Assembly (NCBI GenBank): GCA_025055115.1 | Contig: JANWYJ010000021.1 | Coordinates: forward strand, 62,001-126,000 | Source: Gemmata sp. | GTDB lineage: Bacteria; Planctomycetota; Planctomycetia; Gemmatales; Gemmataceae | Reading direction: 5' to 3' | DNA: 64,000 nucleotides | Shown: positions 54,801 to 62,609 of the stretch, in pieces | Numbering within the stretch: position 1 is the stretch's first letter | Layout of the letters: every line of letters starts with the position of its first letter | Notes under the pieces: model-generated | Databases searched by the model: none | What the model saw: the letters and a program-made list of their open reading frames with translations, nothing else | Told to the model about the DNA's origin: nothing | Position numbers and translations under genes: made by a program

Positions 54801-55497
54801 AAAAGCCTTCTCTGCACCACCGGACCCCAAGAATTCGGCCAGTCGGAAATGGCGCGTCGTGATGGTATCCGGTTCGTTTGAATACAAATCGGATGCGTCG
54901 TTGGCGGAGTATAAAAAGTATCTGGAAGCGCATTTTCCGGTCGAATGTCGGCTTATTACGGCGAAGGCCGAGAAGGACACGGCACTGCCTGGGCTGGAAG
55001 CCCTCGACGATTGTGACGTGGCCATCTTCTTTACGCGGCGCTTGCGCCTGGAGGGAGAATCGCTCGAAGCGGTCAAGAAGTATGTTCGTTCGGGCAAGCC
55101 GATCGTGGGCATTCGTACCGCCAGCCACGGGTTCCAAAATTGGCTTGAGATGGACCAGGAAGTTTTCGGTGGCAATTATCAAGGGCACTTTGGCGCTGGC
55201 ACCACCACCGTCCAACCCGTGGAGAAGGCCAAGGATCACCCCATTCTGCGCGGGGTGAAACCCTTCCAAACGGTTGGCACTTTGTACAAAAACCCCAACG
55301 TGGCTCCGGATGTCACGATCTTGTTACAAGGTACGATGGGCCAGGAATCACAACCGGTGGCCTGGATTCGCGAAAAAGACAACCGCCGGGTGTTCTACAC
55401 GTCGTTGGGCCACCCGGACGATTTCAAGGACGAGAACTTCCTCCGCTTGCTCACCAATGGACTGGCCTGGGTCATCCAGAGCGACTGGAAAAAGTAA
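51832..55497 (+). CDS. Secreted dehydrogenase-propeller / HEAT / cytochrome c / ThuA fusion protein
   Basis: The 1221-residue protein has a signal peptide (1-22). A PVC-type membrane-bound dehydrogenase propeller (~25-420; FKLPAGFQVRAVATEPMIRQPVSISFDARGRLWVLQYLQYP) is followed by a HEAT-like helical region (~430-830). The class I haem motif KLCAACHQLHGEGGAVGPDLT has CAACH at about 866-870. A C-terminal ThuA/trehalose-utilisation-type domain (~1005-1215; WRVVMVSGSFEYKSDASLAEYKKYLE, GIRTASHGFQNW, VFYTSLGHPDDF) ends it. Propeller plus haem suggests sugar oxidation with electron transfer; ThuA may process the keto-sugar product. GAGGAG lies 8 nt before the ATG at 51832. Confidence 0.88.
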   Translation: MRYVLSWWAMLACASSAVVTANDALTPAEAVKRFKLPAGFQVRAVATEPMIRQPVSISFDARGRLWVLQYLQYPHYAGLKPVQQDQYLRTIYDKIPAPPPHGPVGADKITILYDPDENGVFRKSKDFVTGLNIASGFCLGRGGVYVAQPPYLLFYADHNEDDIPDGDPEVLLTGFGMDDTHSLANSLQWGPDGWLYGAAGSTSTSRIANPANPKEIIEFQQGIWRYHPPTRRFELFSEGGGNTYGLDFDRHGQAIAGTNWSGYVCLHPMQGAYYVKGFSKHGPLHNPYTYGYFEHVPYTGFKGGHVTCGGVVYDADVYPEQFRGRYIAGNLLANAIYWHTLEPVKASFTASFGGELMTTDDIWFRPVDLLLGPDGCIYVADWYDKRAAHLDPLDTWHKDSGRIYRIEYQGGPKYPTFDGRKQSTAALIEGLRNPNKWWRNEAQRLLRERGDKTGHATLRQWLVNEKGQLALEALWALYGSGGWTEDDFHRVGQHPNEHVRAWMVRLLGDDEKLTDKTLAVFTHWARTEKSPIVAAQLACSARRFTPVQAIAIVKALLENPLLSDDPHLPLLVWWAMEEANRRDTTDTVQFPYPGEPNRKLASFFNERVARRLLSGQISRGTERIGLLLARTQQAGDDLTPVLRGIATALQAHPGKDVIPALREPLADLLKQRPDDLLVLEVLARMGDADACSRLRRIVADPSARDNDRLRAVALLRDVRDPRAQELFLQQLTTAPSDKFRIELLSGLEAFEHDAVGAAILAGYAGFSRPVKNRALQTLLTRPNWALQLLQQFDSGKFPRADFTLDHARAAVKLDHKDLTAIVEKHFGKLAPATPGEKQARIGGLSIALKKERGDPVRGKVLFTKLCAACHQLHGEGGAVGPDLTTSDRKNTLYLLTHIVDPSSAIRPEYLVYSVLTHDDRKFSGIATDSGETIILTNVVNDQVVKTTLAKADIAAMKPSPVSLMPEKLLDSLTEAQVADLFAYLASDAPKKAFSAPPDPKNSASRKWRVVMVSGSFEYKSDASLAEYKKYLEAHFPVECRLITAKAEKDTALPGLEALDDCDVAIFFTRRLRLEGESLEAVKKYVRSGKPIVGIRTASHGFQNWLEMDQEVFGGNYQGHFGAGTTTVQPVEKAKDHPILRGVKPFQTVGTLYKNPNVAPDVTILLQGTMGQESQPVAWIREKDNRRVFYTSLGHPDDFKDENFLRLLTNGLAWVIQSDWKK

Positions 55498-55542
55498 CTC
55501 CGTCATGCGTCCTACCCTGATCCCTCTTCGTGAGGATTTCCC

Positions 55543-57435
55543 ATGACCCGCTGGGCATCGGCCATGGGGGCGATGGTGATCGTGGTCGTTCCGTTGGGGG
55601 CGGCGCCGCCCACGGATGTGGCCGCGGTCTTCCCCCCCGGTACTCTGGCGTATGTGGAATTGCACACGCCGGCGGAAGTGGCCCCGTCGATCGCGGCACT
55701 GCTGAAGGGCACTCCACTGGCTGATAGTATTGCTCTTGTTCATGCGAAAAAGAACGCGGCGAAGAGTTTCCGTGAACTCCAGGCGCAACAAGAACTTGCG
55801 GCATGGGCGCTGTGGCTGTCGCCGGAGGTTCTGGCCGAGGTGGGCCGGCTGAAGGGCCTGGCGGTGGGCTTGATGGGCTTCAGCGATCAGGGGGAGCCGG
55901 AGTGGGCGGTCGCGGTTCTCACCGGCGACAGCACCGCGGCGGGGTTTGCGGCCCGGGCGTTTTTGACCACCAGCCCAACCATCTGGGAGGTGGGGAAAGT
56001 CGGCCAGGTGCCCATCTTCCAACACAAGACCCCTGCGACCCAACCCGACCCCAACACCGGCCAACCCATGCTGGCCCCCCCTCACAAGCCTCCGGAAGGG
56101 AACTACGAACCGACGTTTGCCTACACCCCAGGGTTGTTCGTCGCCGGTAGCAGCAAGAAAGCCATCGCGCCTATTATTGAACGCTTTACCGGCCGGTCCA
56201 CCGAAACACTTCGGGACCAGCCTTTCTTCGCCGCGGCCGCCACGGATTATCGCCAGGCGGGCATTTTCTTTTTCATCGATAGCCCGAAGTTACTGGCCCA
56301 GCTCGACGAAGCGGGGAAAAAACGCACGGAGCCGTATGCGTCGGAATTCCTCGCTTGGTGGCGGATCGTGGCCAATCAGAAGGCTGTGCAGTGGCTGGCC
56401 GGACGCGGGCAAGGGCGTGACGGTGGCCTGGCCCTGAGTGTGGGCGTGGCCCTCGACCCTGCCCAGCCAAGCCTGTTGCGTGACGTTTTGTCGGGTTCGG
56501 CCGTGAAAAGTGAGCTACTGCATCCTGCGGCGAAACCCGCATCGCTGGCTGTCGCCCTGACTTTCCCAGAGAAAAATCGGGCTGCCACCCTGCTTGGTGT
56601 GCTCGACAGCTTCGCCAAAGCGCAAGGCGTGTTGGGCAAACTCCCCAGCGATTACATCCAGCAGGCCGAAGAAAAGCATCTGCTGCCCCTCCGCGATGAA
56701 CTGCTCGCCCACATCCGTGCCGTGACCATCATCCGCACCCCGTTGCAGGAACGGGCGAAAGATACCTCACGCCTGCCGCTGCTGGTGTTGCATCTGACCG
56801 ATGCGAAGACGGCGACGCAATGGGAAGCGATCATGCCCAAGCTCATCAGCGTCATAGCCCAGGATGACGTGGCCCAGCCGGCGGCAGAAGCGATTGGTGC
56901 TGTGAAAGTCTTCGCGTTACCAGCGACGGGGTTGCCGTGGAAGTCGGCGATTTACTATGCCCGTCGCGATACGGTGTTCGTCCTCGGCCAGGATCGCCAG
57001 CAAGTGGCTGCGGCCGTGGTGGCCGAGGCTGCTTCCTCGGTCCTGGGTGATAAACCCGCAGCACTCCCGGCGGGGGATATGGCCTTGGTCGGCATGGCCT
57101 CTCTGGGCGAACTGCTGGGTATGATCGACCTTCCCCAGTCGATCATCGTAGGGCTTCCGAACGATCTAGCGATGCCACCGCGTCCTTCGCCGCCCACCGG
57201 TCCTTCCCGCGCGGAGTTGCACAAGGCGGTGGACCAGGCACGCCAGGCTGTTCTGGGCGCGTTCCACCAACTGCCACAAGCGCGTATCGCGGTCCGCCGC
57301 CAGGCCGACCGTATCATCCTGGAGTTGTTCCAGCCCGAGATGCCGTCGAAGTCGCTGACGCCGATCGTGAATGCCGTGCTCGATTGGTTCGAGAAATGGC
57401 TGGACTTTCACTCACGCAGCCCGCGCCGCCCCTAG
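55543..57435 (+). CDS. Secreted DUF3352-like protein, unknown function
   Basis: The 630-residue protein has a signal peptide (MTRWASAMGAMVIVVVPLGAAPP). The body begins VAAVFPPGTLAYVELHTPAEVAPSIAALLKG, as in DUF3352-type secreted proteins that open with 'lives as a P-x-D/T-x-xxY-V' strand. Later RLPLLVLHLTDAKTATQWEAIMPKLIS and YYARRDTVFVLGQDRQQVAAAV continue an alternating alpha/beta pattern. No catalytic motif is visible. It starts 46 bp after the cytochrome-fusion stop on the same strand and may share its transcript. Role unknown. Confidence 0.65.
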   Translation: MTRWASAMGAMVIVVVPLGAAPPTDVAAVFPPGTLAYVELHTPAEVAPSIAALLKGTPLADSIALVHAKKNAAKSFRELQAQQELAAWALWLSPEVLAEVGRLKGLAVGLMGFSDQGEPEWAVAVLTGDSTAAGFAARAFLTTSPTIWEVGKVGQVPIFQHKTPATQPDPNTGQPMLAPPHKPPEGNYEPTFAYTPGLFVAGSSKKAIAPIIERFTGRSTETLRDQPFFAAAATDYRQAGIFFFIDSPKLLAQLDEAGKKRTEPYASEFLAWWRIVANQKAVQWLAGRGQGRDGGLALSVGVALDPAQPSLLRDVLSGSAVKSELLHPAAKPASLAVALTFPEKNRAATLLGVLDSFAKAQGVLGKLPSDYIQQAEEKHLLPLRDELLAHIRAVTIIRTPLQERAKDTSRLPLLVLHLTDAKTATQWEAIMPKLISVIAQDDVAQPAAEAIGAVKVFALPATGLPWKSAIYYARRDTVFVLGQDRQQVAAAVVAEAASSVLGDKPAALPAGDMALVGMASLGELLGMIDLPQSIIVGLPNDLAMPPRPSPPTGPSRAELHKAVDQARQAVLGAFHQLPQARIAVRRQADRIILELFQPEMPSKSLTPIVNAVLDWFEKWLDFHSRSPRRP

Positions 57436-57462
57436 CCCGGGGATTTTCACTCGCAGTAGCCG
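57402..57462. repeat. Weak direct repeat around a stop codon
   Basis: GGACTTTCACTCACGCAGCC (57402-57421) resembles GGATTTTCACTCGCAGTAGC (57441-57460), with the TAG stop (57433-57435) between them. The match is imperfect. Confidence 0.5.
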
Positions 57463-57633
57463 TGGTAACTGGTGAACAATAACCCCCGGCGGCTGTGGCG
57501 GCGACCGGAGATGCCATCCATGCCACTTCAGGAAGACATTGCGCATAAGGCTTCGTGGTTGCCTCGATTCATGGTGGCGTTGATAATACAGATGCCAGTC
57601 GATGGTCGATAATTTCACCGCGGGATACTCTTC

Positions 57634-59526
57634 ATGGCGATTGAGTTCGATTGCCCGCATTGTGGGCATCACTATCGGTTGAAAGATGAACTCGCCGGCA
57701 AAGCCGCCGCTTGCAAAAACTGCCGTTCGAAGCTGATCATTCCGCAGCCGGTGGTCATTTCACACCGGCCTCCCGCCGATGTCGAAGCCGCTGCGGTGGC
57801 CCTCTTGGCCGACGCCGCCGAAACCCCTCCGGACGCGAGGCGACAGACGATCGACGTCGAGTGCAACTACTGCGGGCATAAGTGGACCGAACCAATCGCT
57901 CGCGCCGGCAAAAACACCCTCTGCCCCAACATCGAATGCCGGCAACGGATCAAAATTCCCGAACCCAAGGATGAAGGTCAGTACGACTGGCGGCAAGCCC
58001 GAACCCGCGGACCGAGCCTGGCCAAACAAAACGTGGAGAAACTGGAAGGGGTTCAAGACGCAGCCGATGTATCGCTGGTCTCCGGCCAGGCCCTCCGACA
58101 AGCGGAAGTCTTTGAGGAAGAGCTAGAGCCTCGCCCGTGGCGTGAGAAGATACTGTTCATTCTCGTTCCGCTGGTCGCGCTCGTTGGGTTGACCTGGGGC
58201 ATCCGCTCCTTTCTGGCGTCCCGAACCGAACAGAGGCAAGACCGACTCGTGAAGGAAGCCTTCGAACAGTTCACGGCCAGTGCGGATGAATGCCCCAAAC
58301 CCGAAGCCCCCCTAGCTACGGCGATTCTGCACATTGCTGCGGGCGAACACGCCGTGCGTCACGATACGAAAGAGGCTCTGCGCGAAGCTATGACGCACTT
58401 CCACAAAGCGCAGGGTGTGCTGCAATCGGCCAGTCCTTCGCCGGCGCGCCATGCGCTTGTCGTCGAACTCGCCTGCGCAATCTTGACTCTGGGCGGCAGT
58501 GAGGAACAAGCCCGTGAACAAATCCGCATCCGCTGGACGCCCGACTTGGGGATCAAATCGCGCCCCAATGAACGGGTCTACACCGTCTATGAGGAACTGC
58601 GTCGCCTGCTGAGCATGGCTCAAACGACTGCCGATCTCGATTTCCGCACCAGCCTGGCCCGCCAACTGACGCGGGCCCTGGTGCAGCACGACCAGGCCGA
58701 AATTGCTGCCGAACTCATCCCGCTGGCACTGTTCAATGCGACCGAGCGCATCGAAGCCCGGGCCTTGGTCGCTCTCGAACTGTACCACCTCAACCCCGAT
58801 TCCGAAATTCCGCGGCGCGTAGCGGCGGAATTGATGAAAAACTCCAACGACCTGCCTTCTGCGCGTTCCCCTTCCGCCCAAGCACTACTGCTTGTTCTGA
58901 AAGTGGAGAAAGCCCCGGAATTTATCAGCCGCCCAGGGACAGGAGCGGTTCTTGAACCGACGCGCCTGGCGTTCGTGGCAGTCCAATTGCTGGAAGGAAA
59001 GGAGGGCGAAGCGGTGGCCCTGGCGATGCGGCCGGGCCGGCTGGAGGAGCAACTCCGGGCCTTGGTGTGGTGTGCGGAATGGCTCAAAGACCCCCGGGCT
59101 GCCCTCGACGCCGCCGGGGGGCTTGTCGCGGCTAACAAGAATCGCAAAGATACGCCCCTGCCCGCGTCGCTGGTTGCGCGCTTGTCCCAGATTTCTGCCG
59201 CTGGGGGTCTGTGGGAAGAGGCACAACAGTTCGCCGACGCTCTCCCCGATGCCACCGCGCAGGCTTGGTTCCAGGGGGAAGCCGTCCGCCGTCGCTTGGC
59301 CCGCGCTGCGACCGAAAAAGGCGATCCAACGTGGGCGGAAGCGGCCGACGATGTCCGACAATTCCGCGCCGGGCAGGCCTGGGCGCGGTTGTGGATCGCG
59401 CGGCAGAATGCGCGTCTGTCGGGGAAAGCCCAAGAGGAAATCAAAGCCATCAACTCGTGGCCGGCTCCGGTTGTTCCCTTCGGCAAAGTGGGTATCGCTT
59501 TGGGTTTGCAGGATCGGGATCAGTAG
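57634..59526 (+). CDS. Double zinc-ribbon membrane protein with helical repeats
   Basis: The 630-residue protein has two N-terminal zinc ribbons: CPHC...CKNC (7-29) and CNYC...CPNIEC (~78-107). A linker precedes one transmembrane helix (~172-190; ILFILVPLVALVGLTWGIRSF). A long extracytoplasmic or helical part (~200-620) has TPR/HEAT-like helices (AREQIRIRWTPDLGIKSRPNERVYTVYEELRRLL). The CPN[LI]ECRQ ribbon is shared with the protein at 12256. Zinc ribbons near the membrane may bind protein or nucleic acid. Only 1 nt separates its stop from the permease start, so the two form an operon. Confidence 0.75.
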   Translation: MAIEFDCPHCGHHYRLKDELAGKAAACKNCRSKLIIPQPVVISHRPPADVEAAAVALLADAAETPPDARRQTIDVECNYCGHKWTEPIARAGKNTLCPNIECRQRIKIPEPKDEGQYDWRQARTRGPSLAKQNVEKLEGVQDAADVSLVSGQALRQAEVFEEELEPRPWREKILFILVPLVALVGLTWGIRSFLASRTEQRQDRLVKEAFEQFTASADECPKPEAPLATAILHIAAGEHAVRHDTKEALREAMTHFHKAQGVLQSASPSPARHALVVELACAILTLGGSEEQAREQIRIRWTPDLGIKSRPNERVYTVYEELRRLLSMAQTTADLDFRTSLARQLTRALVQHDQAEIAAELIPLALFNATERIEARALVALELYHLNPDSEIPRRVAAELMKNSNDLPSARSPSAQALLLVLKVEKAPEFISRPGTGAVLEPTRLAFVAVQLLEGKEGEAVALAMRPGRLEEQLRALVWCAEWLKDPRAALDAAGGLVAANKNRKDTPLPASLVARLSQISAAGGLWEEAQQFADALPDATAQAWFQGEAVRRRLARAATEKGDPTWAEAADDVRQFRAGQAWARLWIARQNARLSGKAQEEIKAINSWPAPVVPFGKVGIALGLQDRDQ

Positions 59527-59527
59527 C

Positions 59528-61165
59528 GTGCTGTCCGGGGCGGGCAGGGGCTTTCTGTGGTGGGAGCTGCAACGCATGATCCGGCGGGGAACGGTCGTGT
59601 GGGGCGGCTTGCTCGTCTTGGGCTTCCAAGTCTTGGTCCTTTTGGTTTTCGCGGCGTATTGGTTCTCACCGCGGTCGCCTGAAGAAGTGTTCCGCTTCGG
59701 TTGGTTGCGCGTCTTGCCCGAGGAGGCCTGCGCCTTCACCACCGCGGCTACCGTGGTGCTTTTGGAGGTTCAGTTGGCGATCGTGGTTACCATGGCCCCG
59801 GCGCTGGCAGTTACAGCGCTGGCAGAAGAAAAAGATCGGCAGACCCTCCCATTATTACTTCTGACCGAATGGACCGAGGAAGACATTGTTGGTGGCAAGG
59901 CGGTGGCCCGCGCCGCGATTCTGTTGATCACTCTGGGTGGCAGTTTCCCCCTCTGGCTGGGGCTGTGGGGCCTGGGACCACTAGATTGGGCGGTTGTTGC
60001 GGCGGGCTGGCTTCTGACGGTGGGGACAACCGTTTGTTGTATCGCGTTGGGAATTTATGCCGCGTGTTGCACCGATGATTTTCGCTCCGCGGTTCTGCAA
60101 GCCTATGTCCTGGTGGCGGTGGTCGTCGGCGGGGCGTTGGTACCACCCGGCGTGCGGGTCAGCCCGTTTGCAGTTGTGGCCTCCTTGCCAGCGGGCGATG
60201 GTGGGTGGTGGTGGGCGTGGTGTTATCCGTTTGTTCAGATCGTGGTGGCGGGGGTTGTGCTCAAGATCGCTGCCCGGAGGCTGCGCCGCGGTGAGGCCGG
60301 GGCCGGTCCTTTGGTCAGTGCCTATCCGCTACCACCCCGACCGGCTTACCCCATTCTGATAACTCCCCGTCGGCGGCATCGTGAGCCGCTTCCGCCACTG
60401 GATGCCCGCAACCCCCTGTTGTGGAAAGAACGTTGCTTGCGCCGTCCGCTACCGTGGCTAGCGCCGCCGGTGTGGCATGGGATGGCAACGATGATGGTCG
60501 CAGCGATCGCCTTGCTTTCTGTCGGGGGCGCATGGTTGGTTTTTCATCGCGTTGAGCGGGTCTGGAGGGAGCCGCCTATGATGGTGGCGAGCGAACAAGG
60601 ACGGATTCCAGATCATGGCGGTTGGCTATTGACGGGTGCGGGAGTTCTCGCGGCCGGGTGTTACTTGTTCCCGGTGGCTGTTGGGATCAGTGCAGCGGTG
60701 GCGGGGGAGCGCGAACGCCGTACGCTGGAGCCGCTACTAGCGGCAGCCTTTTCGCGTCGGTCGATTCTGCGTGCGAAAGTGCAAGCCCAGATCGAGCGTG
60801 GTGTGGGCTTTGCGGCGGTGGCTGTGACGGCGGTTGGCATGGCTTTCACGGCCGATCACGGCATTCGGCTGGGGGTGGCGACGGCGGTTATGGTGATGGT
60901 GGGGATGGCGTTGGTGATGGCTGTGGGGGCGTGGTTGACGATCCGTTGCCCGCAGGAGTGGCGGGCCTTGCGCTTCCTCTTACCCGTTACGCTGCTGGCC
61001 GTGATGTGGCCGTTGGGTGTGAAAGCCGTATTGCACAATCGTCCCGACGTATCCGCGGAGGGAGTTTTTCGCGGCTTGATAGTCGTTGCAGGGGCGGCTC
61101 TCGTCGCCACGTCTCTGTTGTGGTGGTGGGCCGAACGGACGATGGACCACGGCGATGGCTGCTAG
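59528..61165 (+). CDS. ABC-2 type permease-like membrane protein
   Basis: The 545-residue protein has about twelve hydrophobic segments in two related halves. Each begins with a motif seen in ABC-2 permeases: LWWELQRMIRRG near the start and NPLLWKERCLRRP in the middle. Each later has ALAVTALAEEKDRQTLPLLLLTEWTEEDIVGGK or AAVAGERERRTLEPLLAAAFSRRSILRAK, the signature loop that precedes permease coupling helices. This suggests a fused pair of permease subunits. No ATPase gene is adjacent. A GTG at 59528 is preferred; an ATG at 59576 with GGGAG upstream is possible. The zinc-ribbon protein may be an accessory. Confidence 0.78.
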   Translation: MLSGAGRGFLWWELQRMIRRGTVVWGGLLVLGFQVLVLLVFAAYWFSPRSPEEVFRFGWLRVLPEEACAFTTAATVVLLEVQLAIVVTMAPALAVTALAEEKDRQTLPLLLLTEWTEEDIVGGKAVARAAILLITLGGSFPLWLGLWGLGPLDWAVVAAGWLLTVGTTVCCIALGIYAACCTDDFRSAVLQAYVLVAVVVGGALVPPGVRVSPFAVVASLPAGDGGWWWAWCYPFVQIVVAGVVLKIAARRLRRGEAGAGPLVSAYPLPPRPAYPILITPRRRHREPLPPLDARNPLLWKERCLRRPLPWLAPPVWHGMATMMVAAIALLSVGGAWLVFHRVERVWREPPMMVASEQGRIPDHGGWLLTGAGVLAAGCYLFPVAVGISAAVAGERERRTLEPLLAAAFSRRSILRAKVQAQIERGVGFAAVAVTAVGMAFTADHGIRLGVATAVMVMVGMALVMAVGAWLTIRCPQEWRALRFLLPVTLLAVMWPLGVKAVLHNRPDVSAEGVFRGLIVVAGAALVATSLLWWWAERTMDHGDGC

Positions 61166-62412
61166 CGTCCGAGATCGGCGGCCACGGCCTCCGCGGCACG
61201 GCGGCCACTGGTGAGCGCGCCATCGATGGAGGCATTGTCGCGATGGTCGCCACAGACGTATAAACCGGGTTGAACCCGTACCGGGCGTTGCCAAGGGTCC
61301 AGGGAACCGGGGGGCTGCGCGGGCAGAGCGTGCGGAATCCGGTATGTCCGCAAGGATTTCCAGCGATTCACGGTGGAGCCATACCATTGCACAAGTTGCT
61401 CGCGGATGCGGCCATCCAGTTCAGAATCATTTTCCGGCGGAATGCCCACCACGGAAACAGCGATGAGCGCCTGACCAGGCGGGGCGTAGGAAGGTGCGGC
61501 ATTCGACATTACTGTTAGGTTGTTTACCGGTCCGCCGCCATCGCCATTGAGAACCAGTATCGGTTCGCGTAGCGGTGGTTCCTCGGCAGCATAATACACC
61601 GTGACGGTACCGTGACACGCTGGGGTCGGAATGAGTCCGCCGAGCAACCGCGCCGCGGTAGGACCTTCGGTGGCTACGACAATCGCCTGTGCGGACAGTT
61701 CTTCACCGCTGGCCAGGATGATGCGGTTGTCGCGAATGGCTTCGACCGGGTGCCGAAAGAGAATACAGTCGGCTGGCAAAGCGGCGGCGAGCTGTTCGGG
61801 AATCGCTTGCATCCCCCGCGAGGGCACAACTCCAGGGCCGGCGGCAAACAGGGGGAAAAGAAAGTGAAAGAACCGCGCCGAGGTGGCCAAATCGGGTTCT
61901 AAAAAGACACCGCTAAAAAATGGACGAAAGAGCCGGTCGATGAATGGTTCACTGAACCCGGCTTGCTGCAGTCGTTCGCGCGTGGAACAATCGTGGCGCG
62001 GAACCGAGGGGGCTTCAGCCCGAAGTTGGCGATACAGCGCCAACAGCTTGATTTTGTCGCTTGGAGAACCAATGGGATTGAAAAGTGACCACGCTGCGCC
62101 AAGGGGTTCAGAGCGTGGATCGGCCACGCGATGAAAGCGGCCACGGAAGCGGACAAGCGCCCCGCGAACAAAGGGTTTCAGCTCAAGCGCGGTTCGATCG
62201 AGTACGCGCTGGCCCTCCGGATAGGCCGCCAGGTAAATCTGGAAGCCGCGATCGAGCCGGAAGCCATCGACGATGTCGGTGCGCACCCGACCGCCCACGG
62301 CATCGGAGGCTTCGAGAATCCGGAAGGAAAGGCCGCGCCGCGCTAACTCACGCCCACAGGCTAATCCAGCTAGCCCCGCACCAATAATCAGAACATCCGG
62401 CTCACTCGCCAT
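61162..62412 (-). CDS. FAD-dependent amine oxidase/protoporphyrinogen-oxidase-like protein
   Basis: The 416-residue protein opens with the FAD dinucleotide motif VLIIGAGLAGLACGRELARRGLSFRILEASDAVGGRVRTDIVDGFRLDRGFQIYLAAYPEG, typical of the NAD(P)-binding amine oxidase / carotenoid and protoporphyrinogen oxidase superfamily. It ends VQPGLYVCGDHRDNASIDGALTSGRRAAEAVAADL, the C-terminal FAD contact. Substrate is unknown; lengths near 420 fit planctomycete 'FAD-dependent oxidoreductase' members. It shares the 4-bp CTAG with the convergent permease gene, where each strand reads TAG. Confidence 0.82.
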   Translation of the reverse strand: MASEPDVLIIGAGLAGLACGRELARRGLSFRILEASDAVGGRVRTDIVDGFRLDRGFQIYLAAYPEGQRVLDRTALELKPFVRGALVRFRGRFHRVADPRSEPLGAAWSLFNPIGSPSDKIKLLALYRQLRAEAPSVPRHDCSTRERLQQAGFSEPFIDRLFRPFFSGVFLEPDLATSARFFHFLFPLFAAGPGVVPSRGMQAIPEQLAAALPADCILFRHPVEAIRDNRIILASGEELSAQAIVVATEGPTAARLLGGLIPTPACHGTVTVYYAAEEPPLREPILVLNGDGGGPVNNLTVMSNAAPSYAPPGQALIAVSVVGIPPENDSELDGRIREQLVQWYGSTVNRWKSLRTYRIPHALPAQPPGSLDPWQRPVRVQPGLYVCGDHRDNASIDGALTSGRRAAEAVAADLGR

Positions 62413-62500
62413 CGCACTATCATCTCCTTGAGGCCGTCGTCATCTCCTTCCGGCCGACGAATGGGGCTACAGACGAATGGGGGATACATCGGAACAACGG

Positions 62501-62609
62501 CTCAAGCACACCATGTGGGGCAGAGACTAGCGCGCCGCTGAAGGCCATCATCCTGAAAAGCCTCTGGGGCCAATCAACCACACCGTGTGGGCCGGAAACT
62601 AGCTCGCTG
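62501..62609. repeat. 37-bp diverged direct repeat including the leuA stop (period 72)
   Basis: Copies at 62501-62537 and 62573-62609 agree at 29 of 37 positions and share CACACC(A/G)TGTGGG and ACTAGC. The proximal copy contains the TAG stop (62601-62599) of leuA. Confidence 0.8.

Noticed and set aside
57412-57672. 86-residue minus-strand open frame between two plus-strand genes
   Set aside because: It overlaps both neighbours, lacks a ribosome site and shows no recognisable features.
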